The notes under the pieces were generated by a model, which saw nothing but the letters and a program-made list of their open reading frames with translations, searched no databases and was not told the origin of the DNA. Positions 1-9,100 of a DNA stretch of 64,000 bases are shown here, piece by piece (the stretch's first letter is position 1; each line of letters begins with the position of its first letter). Origin of the DNA: Natronosalvus hydrolyticus (lineage in GTDB: Archaea > Halobacteriota > Halobacteria > Halobacteriales > Natrialbaceae); contig JAOPJZ010000005.1 of assembly GCA_025517525.1 (NCBI GenBank), forward strand, positions 62,001 to 126,000, given 5' to 3'. The translations under genes were made by a program, and so were the position numbers.

Positions 1-90
1 GTTTTGCCGGCTCGATGCACGCATTGATTCCTCGAGTCGTTGGTCTGCTGGTTTACCCAACTAACAGCAACCACCAGATAATATCACTCA

Positions 91-100
91 GTTATATTAG
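91..100 (+). promoter_or_regulatory. Candidate TATA box of tenA
   Basis: An AT-rich box, GTTATATTAG, lies 24 to 33 bases upstream of the ATG at 124. That is the spacing expected for a leaderless haloarchaeal transcript starting at or just before that ATG. The box is seen; its function is inferred. Confidence 0.45.
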
Positions 101-123
101 TGCCTACCGCTAACCCGAGCACG

Positions 124-819
124 ATGCGATTTAGCGATCAGTTACTCGAGGCCGGTGAACCGATCTGGAACGCACAGCAGTCTCATCCCTTCGTGACAGA
201 ACTCGCTTCGGGAACGCTCGAGGAATCGGCGTTTCGTACCTGGGTGTGTCAGGACTACCAGTATTTGCTCGATTACGCTCGCGTGTTCGCCATCGCTGGA
301 TCACGAGTTCGTGACGAGGAGACAATGATGCACCTGCTCGGGGTCGCACATCGTATTCTTGCCGACGAAATGGACCTACATCGCTCGTTCGCCGAAAACT
401 ACGGCATCAGCGGGTCCGAACTCGAGTCGGTACTAAAGGCCCCGACCTGTGTTGCGTACACGAACTTCTTGCTTCGCACCGCCTACGAGGGGTCCGTGGC
501 CGAAATTGCCGCGGCCATCTATCCCTGTGGACAGGGCTATCTCGATATCGCCGAGTACATGGCTGAGCTCGCGACCGAAGATCATCGGTACACTCCGTTC
601 ATCGATAAATACACCAGCGACGAGTTCGGCGAATCGGTCGGCTGGATGCGCGAGTTCGTCGATCGCTGTGGTGAACGGTATCCTGGCGAACGCGAGGCGA
701 TGAAACGGGCGTTTCTCACGAGCGCAAAACTCGAGTACCGGTTCTGGGAGATGGCCTACACCGAGGAATGCTGGGAACTGGAACCGACGACGGCAGTAGC
801 GACGCCCGGAATACAGTAG
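124..819 (+). CDS. tenA: TenA-family thiaminase II / aminopyrimidine aminohydrolase
   Basis: All-helical TenA protein of about 231 residues. Family members hydrolyse aminopyrimidine breakdown products of thiamine for salvage of the HMP moiety in the cytoplasm. The N-terminal FSDQLLEAGEPIW, the FRTWVCQDYQYLLDYAR helix carrying the Cys and Tyr region, and YPCGQGYLDIAE are typical. A GTG at 100 would add eight residues, but the ATG at 124 gives the usual family N-terminus and fits the TATA box at 91-100. No thiamine gene adjoins it, and the next gene is convergent. The family is clear; the exact substrate, thiamine itself or the amino-HMP precursor, cannot be read from the sequence. Confidence 0.9.
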   Translation: MRFSDQLLEAGEPIWNAQQSHPFVTELASGTLEESAFRTWVCQDYQYLLDYARVFAIAGSRVRDEETMMHLLGVAHRILADEMDLHRSFAENYGISGSELESVLKAPTCVAYTNFLLRTAYEGSVAEIAAAIYPCGQGYLDIAEYMAELATEDHRYTPFIDKYTSDEFGESVGWMREFVDRCGERYPGEREAMKRAFLTSAKLEYRFWEMAYTEECWELEPTTAVATPGIQ

Positions 820-852
820 CCGTACGAACTGCCGAAAACAACCGCAGCGAAT

Positions 853-1827
853 CTACTCGTGACCGGTCACACGAACCGGTTCGTACGGCTCCTCGAGATA
901 CTCCAGTTCCGAGGAACTGAGCGAGATTTCGAGCGCCTCGACGGCCTGCTCGAGGTGTTCGACGCTGGTCGTCCCCACGATGGGTGCGTCGACGTGGTCC
1001 TGATGGAACAGCCAGGCGAGCGCTATCTGGGCCATCGTCACGCCCTTGTCCGCTGCCAGTTCTTCGACGCGGGCATTGATTTCCGGGCCCCCGCCTTCCT
1101 GATAGGGGTGACTGTACAAATGCTCCTCAGACGCGCCACGTTCCGTAGCGTCGACGTTCTCCGCCGGCCGGGTCAGATAGCCGCGAGCCAGCGGCGACCA
1201 CGGAATCACGCCTATTCCTTCCTGTTGGCAGAGCGGCAGCATCTCGCGTTCTTCTTCCCGATAGACCAGGTTATAGTGATTTTGCATCGAGACGAATCGT
1301 TCGAGTCCCAGACGTTCACTGGTGTGCAGTGCGGTCGCGAACTGGTAGGCCCACATGGACGACGCCCCGATATACCGCACCTGATTGCGCCGGACGGCGT
1401 CGTCCAGTGTTCGTAACGTCTCCTCGATAGGAGTCGTCTCGTCCAGTCGATGGATCTGATACAGGTCGATGGTTTCCATTCCCAGGCGGTCGAGACTCGC
1501 CTGTAGCTCCTGATCGAGCGCCTTCCGAGAGAGACCCCCTGAGTTCGGGTTCGTCTCGTCCATCTGGGAAAAGCCCTTGGTGGCGACGACTGACCGGTCG
1601 CGATAGCCCTCGAGTGCCGACCCGAGGATGCGTTCCGATTCGCCGTTCGAGTACACGTTTGCGGTGTCGAAAAAGGTGATGCCGAGGTCAATTGCCCGCT
1701 CGATTATCTCGTGGCTTTCCTCCTCTTCGAGCACCCAGGGTCGCCAGTCGCTCGAACCGAAACTCATACAACCAAGACAGATTCGACTGACCTCGAGACC
1801 CGTGTTTCCGAGCGTGGTGTACTCCAT
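853..1827 (-). CDS. Aldo/keto reductase
   Basis: A 324-residue AKR-fold NAD(P)H-dependent oxidoreductase. The catalytic tetrad is visible: Asp and Tyr in FFDTANVYSNGESE, Lys in VVATKGF and His in YQIHRLDE. The C-terminal phosphate-binding region reads APIVGTTSVEHLEQAVEAL. Length and motifs fit the cluster that includes bacterial YajO and Tas-like reductases and potassium-channel beta-like proteins. The substrate is unknown. It is transcribed alone, converging on tenA, and appears to have its own promoter (1847-1857). A second, only distantly similar family member is at 46585. Confidence 0.9.
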   Translation of the reverse strand: MEYTTLGNTGLEVSRICLGCMSFGSSDWRPWVLEEEESHEIIERAIDLGITFFDTANVYSNGESERILGSALEGYRDRSVVATKGFSQMDETNPNSGGLSRKALDQELQASLDRLGMETIDLYQIHRLDETTPIEETLRTLDDAVRRNQVRYIGASSMWAYQFATALHTSERLGLERFVSMQNHYNLVYREEEREMLPLCQQEGIGVIPWSPLARGYLTRPAENVDATERGASEEHLYSHPYQEGGGPEINARVEELAADKGVTMAQIALAWLFHQDHVDAPIVGTTSVEHLEQAVEALEISLSSSELEYLEEPYEPVRVTGHE

Positions 1828-1846
1828 ATCATACCCTTTCTGGCAT

Positions 1847-1857
1847 CCCTAAAGAGT
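1847..1857 (-). promoter_or_regulatory. Candidate TATA box of the aldo/keto reductase gene
   Basis: On the minus strand an ACTCTTTAGG-type box sits roughly 20 to 30 bases before the ATG at 1827, consistent with a leaderless or very short-leader transcript. This is inferred from position and composition only. Confidence 0.35.
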
Positions 1858-1904
1858 ATATCGAACGGTGACCTCGGGCACGATAACTGTCGTGACGCCC
1901 GCTC

Positions 1905-2345
1905 TCAGAACACGCCTCGTACCAGCGACCCGAGCATCGGAATTCCGAGAGCCGCAGCGACCACAAGATACGAAACGGGAGTCATCTCGAGGACGGGCCA
2001 CACCGACCCACCGAGCGTGAGGGCGAACACGAGAAGGACGAGAAGCCCAAACCCGGCACCCGCCCCGACAGCCCCTGGTAAGGTCTTCGAGACGAGGCCG
2101 ACGAGCGCACCCCCAACGAGTAAGCCAAGCCAGTGGAGCCACGTCAGCGTGATCCCGACAGCGACGGCGACGACCAGGGCACCCTGTCGGAGTCGAGGGT
2201 TAGCCCGGACTCGCTCGAGGGCGGTATCTGCTGTGGGGTTCTCGATGGTTCCCACGCCGTCATCGTCCCCGTTCTCGAGCCCTTCCGTCTCCGCGTCGGG
2301 GTCGACGGAAGGTTCGTCGTCCACTGAGGCTTCGTCGCCCGTCAT
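1905..2345 (-). CDS. Small integral membrane protein, unknown function
   Basis: A 146-residue protein. The first 45 residues are highly acidic (Asp/Glu rich, probably cytoplasmic), followed by about three hydrophobic helices, roughly residues 54-85, 90-112 and 120-142. No family is recognised. Its ATG overlaps the end of the penicillin-acylase gene by four bases, so the two are translationally coupled and co-transcribed. This suggests a role linked to that hydrolase, for example in the membrane, but nothing in the sequence proves it. Confidence 0.75.
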   Translation of the reverse strand: MTGDEASVDDEPSVDPDAETEGLENGDDDGVGTIENPTADTALERVRANPRLRQGALVVAVAVGITLTWLHWLGLLVGGALVGLVSKTLPGAVGAGAGFGLLVLLVFALTLGGSVWPVLEMTPVSYLVVAAALGIPMLGSLVRGVF

Positions 2346-4870
2346 TGGGACCCCTCCTCGAAGGTGATGGTCTCCTCGCCGGCAATTTCTAGGTCCATGG
2401 ATTTGTACTCGCCGTCGGCCCAGCGCTGGAACTGGTCGTCGTAGTGTGGCGAGAAGTACTCACCCGAGTTCCCACCGGGTACGATTCCCCAGGCAGCCTC
2501 GCCCGGTTCGACGACCATCCGCCAACTCGCTCCCACCGACCGCTCGACCCGGTAGTTATCGACGGTGGCCCTCGACCCATCGCGGGGTCGCTCGTCGTAG
2601 TTGAGAAACGGCGCTTGCCCGCCAAAGGGGTGGGAAACCGGCGCCGTCGTGTTCCAGTCGCCGTAGGTCTGCCAGCCCTCGCTGTCGATTTCCTCGAGGG
2701 CGTCCTCGATCCCCTGGACCATGACGCCGGCCCGTGAGCGCCCCTCAAACACCGGACTGTCCGGCGAAAGTGTCTCGAGCACCCACTCGTTCGGATAGTA
2801 CGAGTCATCGAGGTCGGTGTCTTCGAACACCGGATCGAACACCGCCCGTTCGAAGTTGTCGATCCAACGGGCAAACACGAGCGCCCCACGCGAGTCGCGG
2901 TCCATTTCGAGGGACCACGACTCGAGTGTTTCGAGCGCTGTCTCGAGTGCCCCCGGATTCGAGAGTGTCGCCTCGTCGTTTTCGAGGGCGTTCCTCCCGG
3001 CCTCGAGCAGTTCGGGGACGAGGGCAACGGCGCGTTCGTCCCTGGTATCGGTTTGCAGGTCGCGGTGGAACGCCGGGTCGGTGGGTGTTCCAGAATCTGC
3101 AACCTCGTCGAGCACGTCGTAGATTCGACGCCCGCGATAGGGGGTCGCGTAGGCAACGCCGACGTAGTGTTCGGGATTGTCGGCAACTCGCTGGTTTGCC
3201 GTCGCGAGCACGTCCGGATCGATGGCGTGTGGCTGTTCTTCGAACGGGACGAATCCATCCCAACTCGAGTCTTCGTAGGGGGTAAAGCCGTCCCACTCGG
3301 CTTCGGCCTCGGAGCCGTCGAACAGGCGGTTGCCGGTGACGACCTCGCCATCGATTTCGCGGATAGGGAGTCGTCCGGTCACCACGTACAGCGTTCGGCC
3401 ATCGGCGTCAGCATAGACCAGATTCTGTGTGGGCAAGTCGAAAATCCGCGCCGCCTCGAGTGCGTCCTCGAGACCGTCGCTTCTGGTCAGTTCGTAGACC
3501 GCTTGTGTCGTTCGGGTCGCGCTGAGTCCCGTCCAGGAGACGCCGACTCGATGGTCCTCGCGCTCGAGCAACGGGCCGTGAACGGTCTTTCGGGTCGTGA
3601 TCGTCCGGTTTTCGGCCCCAGAAATCTCGATTTCGCGTTCTGCGGTTTCGAACGAGCGCCACTCGTCTCGGTAGCGATAGCGGCCTTCGTCGTCGTCGAT
3701 TTCGTAGGTGTAGCAGTCGAGGACGTCCGCGCCGACGTTGGTGAACCCCCAGCCACCGCGGTCGTTCGCACCGATGATGACGAACGGAACCCCCGGGAAT
3801 GTCACGCCGCGAACCGAGGCGTCGGGTGTTTCGACGTGTTGTTCGTACCACAGCGGCGGCGTCATCAACGCCAGGTGCGGGTCGTTGGCCATGATCGGCG
3901 TCCCGCTTTTGGTGTGTTCACCCGAAACGACCCAGCTATTCGAACCGACGCCGGGTGGCGATTCGAACGCCGAGAGCCAGTCAGTCAGGGGGCGGCCGGG
4001 TGCGTTTGCTGCCGTCTCTGAACGAGCGGCTCGAGAGAAGGTTCCTCGAGTCGACATGGCTTGAGTAGAGCCATCTCGAGTGCGCTGTCGCCTGGCATCG
4101 GTCGATTCGGCGGTCGACTCATCCTGAGAATTGCCGGACGTGTCGGCAACCCCACGAAGGTCGCCCAGTCGTTCGCGGTGTTCCGGGTCGGTCCGAAGAA
4201 CCGGTACGTCGTGGTCCATCGCCACCGGGTAGAGCTCCTCGAACAGGTCGGCATCGAGTTCGTCGGCGATGACGGCCCGTCTGAGTTCCCCGAAGTTGCC
4301 GGTGAGCGTCCAGGAGATCTGTTTTTCCATCAACATGGAGTCCACCGGCGTCCAGGGTTCGGGTTCGTAGCCGAGCAACTCGAACTCGAGCGGGAGCGCG
4401 TGGTCCTCGAGCGCCGCGTTCACCCCCTCAGTGTAGCGCTCGACGAGCGGCCCCGCTGGCGTCTCACGGACGGCGTCCCAGGTCGCTTCGGCCGCACCCA
4501 CGAAATCCATGCGGACGTGAAACTCGTCTCCATCGGCGGCTCCCTCGCCAGCCAGTTCGGCCGTCTGTCCACGCATGACCCGGCGCTGTAAGTCGAGCTG
4601 GAACAGTCGGTCGAACCCCTGAATGTAGCCGACTGCGAACGACCCTGCTTCCTCGCTCTCGGCCTCGACGTGTGGCACCCCTTCGTCATCGACCGTGATC
4701 GTCGCCCCACCAGCCGGACTCTCGACGCGCTCCGGACGGGTGCGGCGGGCAGCATCCCAGACGTCACCCGAAAGTGGCGCGAACTGCTCGAGTAACTCGT
4801 CCGCTGCCGAAAGTGAGAGGCCGGCAGTGCCGGCCAGAACCGTCGCCGCGAGGACCCCGCGGCGTGTCAT
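2342..4870 (-). CDS. Penicillin acylase family Ntn hydrolase, exported
   Basis: An 842-residue member of the penicillin/acylhomoserine-lactone acylase family, which cleaves amide bonds after autocatalytic removal of a spacer. An ATG at 4903 would add 11 residues. The ATG at 4870 is preferred because it starts MTRRGVLAATVLAG, a Tat-like signal (Arg pair, hydrophobic stretch). The mature nucleophile is probably the Ser of GSNSWVVSG (residue 310). The preceding 60-70 residues are low-complexity Ser/Thr/Arg and look like the spacer peptide. The C-terminus contains VPGGNSGEYFSPHYDDQFQRW, typical of the beta chain. Natural substrates in haloarchaea are unknown; N-acyl amino acid or homoserine lactone cleavage is possible. 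Confidence 0.88.
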   Translation of the reverse strand: MTRRGVLAATVLAGTAGLSLSAADELLEQFAPLSGDVWDAARRTRPERVESPAGGATITVDDEGVPHVEAESEEAGSFAVGYIQGFDRLFQLDLQRRVMRGQTAELAGEGAADGDEFHVRMDFVGAAEATWDAVRETPAGPLVERYTEGVNAALEDHALPLEFELLGYEPEPWTPVDSMLMEKQISWTLTGNFGELRRAVIADELDADLFEELYPVAMDHDVPVLRTDPEHRERLGDLRGVADTSGNSQDESTAESTDARRQRTRDGSTQAMSTRGTFSRAARSETAANAPGRPLTDWLSAFESPPGVGSNSWVVSGEHTKSGTPIMANDPHLALMTPPLWYEQHVETPDASVRGVTFPGVPFVIIGANDRGGWGFTNVGADVLDCYTYEIDDDEGRYRYRDEWRSFETAEREIEISGAENRTITTRKTVHGPLLEREDHRVGVSWTGLSATRTTQAVYELTRSDGLEDALEAARIFDLPTQNLVYADADGRTLYVVTGRLPIREIDGEVVTGNRLFDGSEAEAEWDGFTPYEDSSWDGFVPFEEQPHAIDPDVLATANQRVADNPEHYVGVAYATPYRGRRIYDVLDEVADSGTPTDPAFHRDLQTDTRDERAVALVPELLEAGRNALENDEATLSNPGALETALETLESWSLEMDRDSRGALVFARWIDNFERAVFDPVFEDTDLDDSYYPNEWVLETLSPDSPVFEGRSRAGVMVQGIEDALEEIDSEGWQTYGDWNTTAPVSHPFGGQAPFLNYDERPRDGSRATVDNYRVERSVGASWRMVVEPGEAAWGIVPGGNSGEYFSPHYDDQFQRWADGEYKSMDLEIAGEETITFEEGSQ

Positions 4871-5076
4871 GTCGCCAGTCACGTCTCGACATTCGGGCAA
4901 CACGTCTTAACTGTTGCAGGCAACGCCCCCACTCTCAGGGAACGAGATGCGTTACCGGCGAGTGAGTAGGATCGGATAGTTCATCTGTTGCGTGCTGGTT
5001 GGCGTCTCGAGAACCGCCAGCGATGCCACTCTCTGTCTTCGATGCAGTCTCGAGTTACAGTTCCTTCGTCTTCAGG

Positions 5077-6156
5077 TTACAGGCCCTCCGTCTTCAGTCT
5101 CGAGACGCCCACTCGCAAGAGGAGGTACGAGCCAAGGCCGAGGGCGCTGTAGCCCACGAGCAACAACCATGTGGTCGTCGTCTCGCTGCCGATGGCGAAC
5201 TTCGCAATGGTGTTTGCGGGGTGTTCGGGCAACAGCGTCGTCACGACGAGTAACCCGACGATACCGGCCGAATAGAGCAACTGTGCCTGTCGACGGTCCG
5301 GTGCGTAGAGTGCCACGCCGAGGCCACCCGCGACGATACACAGCGCCAGCACCGAGACCAGCACGACGAGGGGGCCGGGATGGACGATTGTCGTTCCGTT
5401 GAGCGCAAGCAAGAGCAACCACGCGACGGCCTGCAGCGGCGCTAGCCCCGCCGTCGCGACCAGTTTCGCGTCGATGACGTCCGCGAACGAAAGCGGCGCA
5501 ACTCGCAGCAACTCGAGGGTACCCCGCTGGCGTTCTTCGATCAGCGAATCGACGGCGATGGAACCGCTGATGAACACTGGGAGGAACAACAATAGCGGGA
5601 TCAGGATGGTGTAGGTGAATCCGACGTAGGGGTTCGCCCCGTCCGTCTCGGGAACCGGCAGTGGCTGTGACTCGAGGCGGTCGACGTTCGCGGCCCGTTC
5701 TTCGAACTCGACCGCCCGGAGTGACTCCTGGAGTTCCGAAATGAGGAGCGTGGTCCCCAGACCTTCGTCCGATGCCGTGACCGTTATCCGGAGGGTCTCG
5801 TCCTCGAGTCGCGTCACCTCGAGGATGGCCGCGACCCGTCGTTCGCTGAAGGCGTCGTATGCAGTATCCGGGTCGTCGTACGGCTGGGCACTGAGGGTAT
5901 TCTGCTGGTTGACGATATCGAGGATTGCCTCACGGTCCTCGCCGGTGACGGCAATCGCCATCTCGCCACCCTCCACCGCGCTGGGATCGTACAGCGAAAC
6001 GAGGCCGACGACCAGAAAGCCCGAAAATCCGGCGATGACGAGCTGGATGGCGAGGGCGAGCACGATGGTCTTTTCGGCGCGGAGCGATCGGATTTCACGG
6101 TGAACGATGGCCAGTTTGGCCCGCCAGGTCGGCTCCGTCGTCGCGTTAAAGGACAA
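5077..6156 (-). CDS. ABC-2 type transporter permease
   Basis: A 359-residue permease with an N-terminal helix (about 30-52), a large external region (55-180), then five hydrophobic helices. DSLIEERQRGTLELLRVAPL is the conserved loop of NatB/ABC-2 permeases after the second helix. It is the third gene of an operon with the ATPase at 7948 and the permease-protease fusion at 6146, overlapping the latter by 11 bases. The two permeases probably form a heterodimer on the ATPase dimer as an exporter of the NatAB type. Cargo is unknown; sodium, peptides or membrane-protein quality control are all possible. Confidence 0.85.
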   Translation of the reverse strand: MSFNATTEPTWRAKLAIVHREIRSLRAEKTIVLALAIQLVIAGFSGFLVVGLVSLYDPSAVEGGEMAIAVTGEDREAILDIVNQQNTLSAQPYDDPDTAYDAFSERRVAAILEVTRLEDETLRITVTASDEGLGTTLLISELQESLRAVEFEERAANVDRLESQPLPVPETDGANPYVGFTYTILIPLLLFLPVFISGSIAVDSLIEERQRGTLELLRVAPLSFADVIDAKLVATAGLAPLQAVAWLLLLALNGTTIVHPGPLVVLVSVLALCIVAGGLGVALYAPDRRQAQLLYSAGIVGLLVVTTLLPEHPANTIAKFAIGSETTTTWLLLVGYSALGLGSYLLLRVGVSRLKTEGL

Positions 6157-7951
6157 GGACGATCACCCCCAGATTGTACGTCGCGTGGACCGCAGTTGCG
6201 AGGACGAGTGCGACGAGGTAACTTCGCCGCCCACGGCTGGCTCCGAGCGCACCGATCATCGCGGTCACGACGTGTAACACGAGCGGTGCCAGCGCGATGG
6301 CGGCGAGTACGAGCAAGGAGTCACCGGCGAGTGTTGGACCGAAAGCGGCCTGCCCCTCGACGATGTCGGGGAGGCCCACCAGCTGGACGACGTGGGTGAA
6401 CTTCTCGCCGACGAAAAAGCCGAGCCCGGAAATGGCACCGATCCCCAGCGCCGTTTTGACCGAGGAGTCGAACCGGGAATGGGCATAGCCCGCGTAAACG
6501 TGAACGCTCTTTGCGACCTCTTCGACGCCCGCTGCGACCAGGAAGATGATCGGCAACGAAAGCGTCTCTGGCAGGGCAAACACGAGCGACACCGTCAATA
6601 GCTGGATGGCAAAGACGAACGGGATAAACACGATTGGCATCGCGAACACGCTGGCTTTGCCACGGACGTGTGTCGCGATTGAGTCGATCACCTTCGAAGG
6701 AACCGGTTTCTGGGTGAACATATCCTCCTCGCGGTAGCTCCCCAGCCCAAGACCGAACAGGACGGCCGAACCCAGGTAAAACGGTGCGGTGGAAAACAGG
6801 TATTCGACAGCTCGAACGCTCTCACCCTGCAAGTCGAGCACGACCAGCGTCAGTGGCGAGATGAGCGCAATCGGGGTGACGTCGGTGAAGATGGCAGGAA
6901 CGAATGTGTAGGTCGTCAGGAACACCGAAATCGTCACGGTGACGAACGTGAGTTCTTTGAACGAACGGGCGAACATCGCGCCGACGAACGTGGCGGCCAG
7001 GAAGAGGAGGGCGATAGGGATGACTGCGGCAACCGAGAGCCAGCCCCCGTCGATGACGAGTGCGATTGCACACACCAGTCCTGTCACCCCGAGCAGGTAC
7101 GGGAGCGTCTTCCCCGCGACGATTTCGTACCGCGAGGCCGGTGAGACGAGGAGGAGTTCCCCGCGGCGGTTGATCCGCTCGTCCATGATCGTACTCCCGT
7201 AGGCCTGAATAACGAAGTTCATCGGCACGACGAACAGGAACGCGAGCACCAGCGACTGGAACGGGAACGGCGGCGTAATTGAGCCCGGCGTCTGCGGGCC
7301 GCTCGAGTCGTCGATGGAGCCGCCCCCGAACTCGGGCGTCGCGATAGCTGAAGCGTCGTCGTCAGCGGTTTCGGAACCGGTTCCGTCGTCGCTCGAGCCA
7401 TCGGTTGCTAACGAATCGCCGTCCGCTTCCGTTCCATCATCCCCGTCGTCTGCCTCGAGGTCCCCGTCACCGACAGCTTCGAGCGGTTCCCGTTGCTCGT
7501 ACACGAGCGTCACGCTGACGGGAAACGCGGCGGCGGTGTCAGATTCGGCGATCATCAGCGCCTCGTTGTGTCGTTCGACCGCATCGGAAAACGCTGCGTG
7601 GGCGGCGTTCCCTTTCGCCGTCTCGGCCGGATTGACGTGGCCGTTCGCGTAGATAATCAGGTCCGCTGGCTCACCGGGATCGACGGTTCGAAACGTTCGA
7701 TCCGCCGTGGCGACCTCGTAGTAGGGGCTCTCCTCGTCGACGGCAACGGTGTATAGGCCGTCCTCGAGGCCGACCCCGTCGTCGACGGCACTGTAGCCGA
7801 CGAATCCTGCGGCGAGCAACAACACGAGAACGACGGCGATCGTCTTCCGATCGACCGTCCCAGCACTTCGAGTGACCTCCCAGCGAGCGATCCGCCAGAT
7901 GCGGCCGAGCGAGCCACGGTCGTTCATCCCCTCGCTCGACACCCCGCTCAC
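6146..7951 (-). CDS. Fusion of ABC-2 permease and PrsW-like membrane protease domain
   Basis: A 601-residue protein in two parts. Residues 1-410 are an ABC-2 permease: helix at 37-55, extracytoplasmic region with an Asp/Gly/Ser-rich linker (160-215), then MDERINRRGELLLVSPAS and five helices. Residues 425-601 are a further multi-helix domain with the PrsW/CPBP-like pattern: EEVAK (477-481), Glu516 in FFVGEKF, His560, and HATYN (589-593). In PrsW proteases these residues form the intramembrane active site. Both ends overlap the neighbouring operon genes. The architecture is seen directly; protease activity is inferred from motifs. Confidence 0.8.
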   Translation of the reverse strand: MSGVSSEGMNDRGSLGRIWRIARWEVTRSAGTVDRKTIAVVLVLLLAAGFVGYSAVDDGVGLEDGLYTVAVDEESPYYEVATADRTFRTVDPGEPADLIIYANGHVNPAETAKGNAAHAAFSDAVERHNEALMIAESDTAAAFPVSVTLVYEQREPLEAVGDGDLEADDGDDGTEADGDSLATDGSSDDGTGSETADDDASAIATPEFGGGSIDDSSGPQTPGSITPPFPFQSLVLAFLFVVPMNFVIQAYGSTIMDERINRRGELLLVSPASRYEIVAGKTLPYLLGVTGLVCAIALVIDGGWLSVAAVIPIALLFLAATFVGAMFARSFKELTFVTVTISVFLTTYTFVPAIFTDVTPIALISPLTLVVLDLQGESVRAVEYLFSTAPFYLGSAVLFGLGLGSYREEDMFTQKPVPSKVIDSIATHVRGKASVFAMPIVFIPFVFAIQLLTVSLVFALPETLSLPIIFLVAAGVEEVAKSVHVYAGYAHSRFDSSVKTALGIGAISGLGFFVGEKFTHVVQLVGLPDIVEGQAAFGPTLAGDSLLVLAAIALAPLVLHVVTAMIGALGASRGRRSYLVALVLATAVHATYNLGVIVLVL

Positions 7952-8862
7952 GCTGTCGCCTCGTCAGCCACCTCGAGGAAGATCTGCTCGAGGCTGGGCG
8001 TCTTCGTCTCGATATCGGTTACCTGGCCCCCTACAGCTTCGACTGCCGTTCGGACGGCATCGACGCCGTCCATATCGGTGACCACGTATCGACAGTGGCC
8101 GTTTTCTCGAGCGTACTCGGCGACCGGTGCATCCACACCGTCAGGGCCGACAACCGTACCCGCAGCCCCCGGCGTGGACGTCACGTGGTAGGTTCGACCG
8201 CCGTATGCCGAGCGGATGTCGTCGATAGTCCCTCGAGCAACGATAGTTCCCTCGGACATGATGACCAGGCGATCACAGATGCTTTCGACGTGAAAGAGGT
8301 TGTGCGCGCTGAAGACGACGGTTTTCCCTTCCTCACTCAACTCGCTGGTAAACTCGAGGATGTAGTTCGTCGTCAGCGGGTCCAGTCCGGAGGCTGGTTC
8401 GTCGAAAATGAGTACGTCCGGGTCGTTGACCAGCGCCCGAGCGATAGCAATCTTGCGTTTCATCCCCTTCGACATGTTCCCGAGTTCCCGGTCGCGGTGC
8501 TCGAGGTCCAGTCGGTCGAGGATGTCGTCGATTCGCTCGCTCGCGACCGCGCTCGGCACGTCATAGAGGTCGGCGAAGAACTCGAGATACGAGAGCGGAG
8601 TCATCTCCTCGTATAGCGGGGACTGCTCGGGTAGAAAGCCCAACCGCCGTTGCATGGCGGGGGCACCGGCAGGGTGACCAGCGACGACGGCCGTACCGGC
8701 CGTGGGTTCGATCAGTCCGGCGAGCATTTTCAGCGTCGTCGTCTTCCCAGCCCCGTTGTGGCCGACGATGCCGAAGACCTCGCCACGCTCGATGCTGAAG
8801 GAACTCCCCTCGACGGCGGTGAATCCGCCGTATTCTTTGCGGAGGTCCGTGACTTCGATCAT
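7948..8862 (-). CDS. ABC transporter ATP-binding protein (NatA-like)
   Basis: A 304-residue ABC ATPase. Walker A is GHNGAGKTTT (from residue 34), the signature is NMSKGMKRKIAIARAL (about 129-144), Walker B is DVLIFDEPASGLDP, and the H-loop is VFSAHN. After the nucleotide-binding domain comes an 80-residue C-terminal domain, as in drug and Na+ exporter ATPases. It is the first gene of the three-gene operon and its stop overlaps the next ATG by four bases. It energises the two ABC-2 permeases encoded downstream. Confidence 0.92.
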   Translation of the reverse strand: MIEVTDLRKEYGGFTAVEGSSFSIERGEVFGIVGHNGAGKTTTLKMLAGLIEPTAGTAVVAGHPAGAPAMQRRLGFLPEQSPLYEEMTPLSYLEFFADLYDVPSAVASERIDDILDRLDLEHRDRELGNMSKGMKRKIAIARALVNDPDVLIFDEPASGLDPLTTNYILEFTSELSEEGKTVVFSAHNLFHVESICDRLVIMSEGTIVARGTIDDIRSAYGGRTYHVTSTPGAAGTVVGPDGVDAPVAEYARENGHCRYVVTDMDGVDAVRTAVEAVGGQVTDIETKTPSLEQIFLEVADEATA

Positions 8863-9100
8863 TGATTGTCTCGAGAAAAGCGGAGCCGTTAGAAAAGGCT
8901 AGCGGCCGTGATAGTCACCCCAAACGATAGAAGGTGAAGGCCACAGTTACCGGTCTCAACTGTTACACTGGAAGCCGGGGACAGAATGAGCTTGTACCAG
9001 ACGGAACATCCACTTTTCCACGGCGAATCGAGAAATAGCGATCACGTTGCTGAGATAGTATGCCAGAAAACATTTCAGGGAAGAACATCCAAAACAAATT

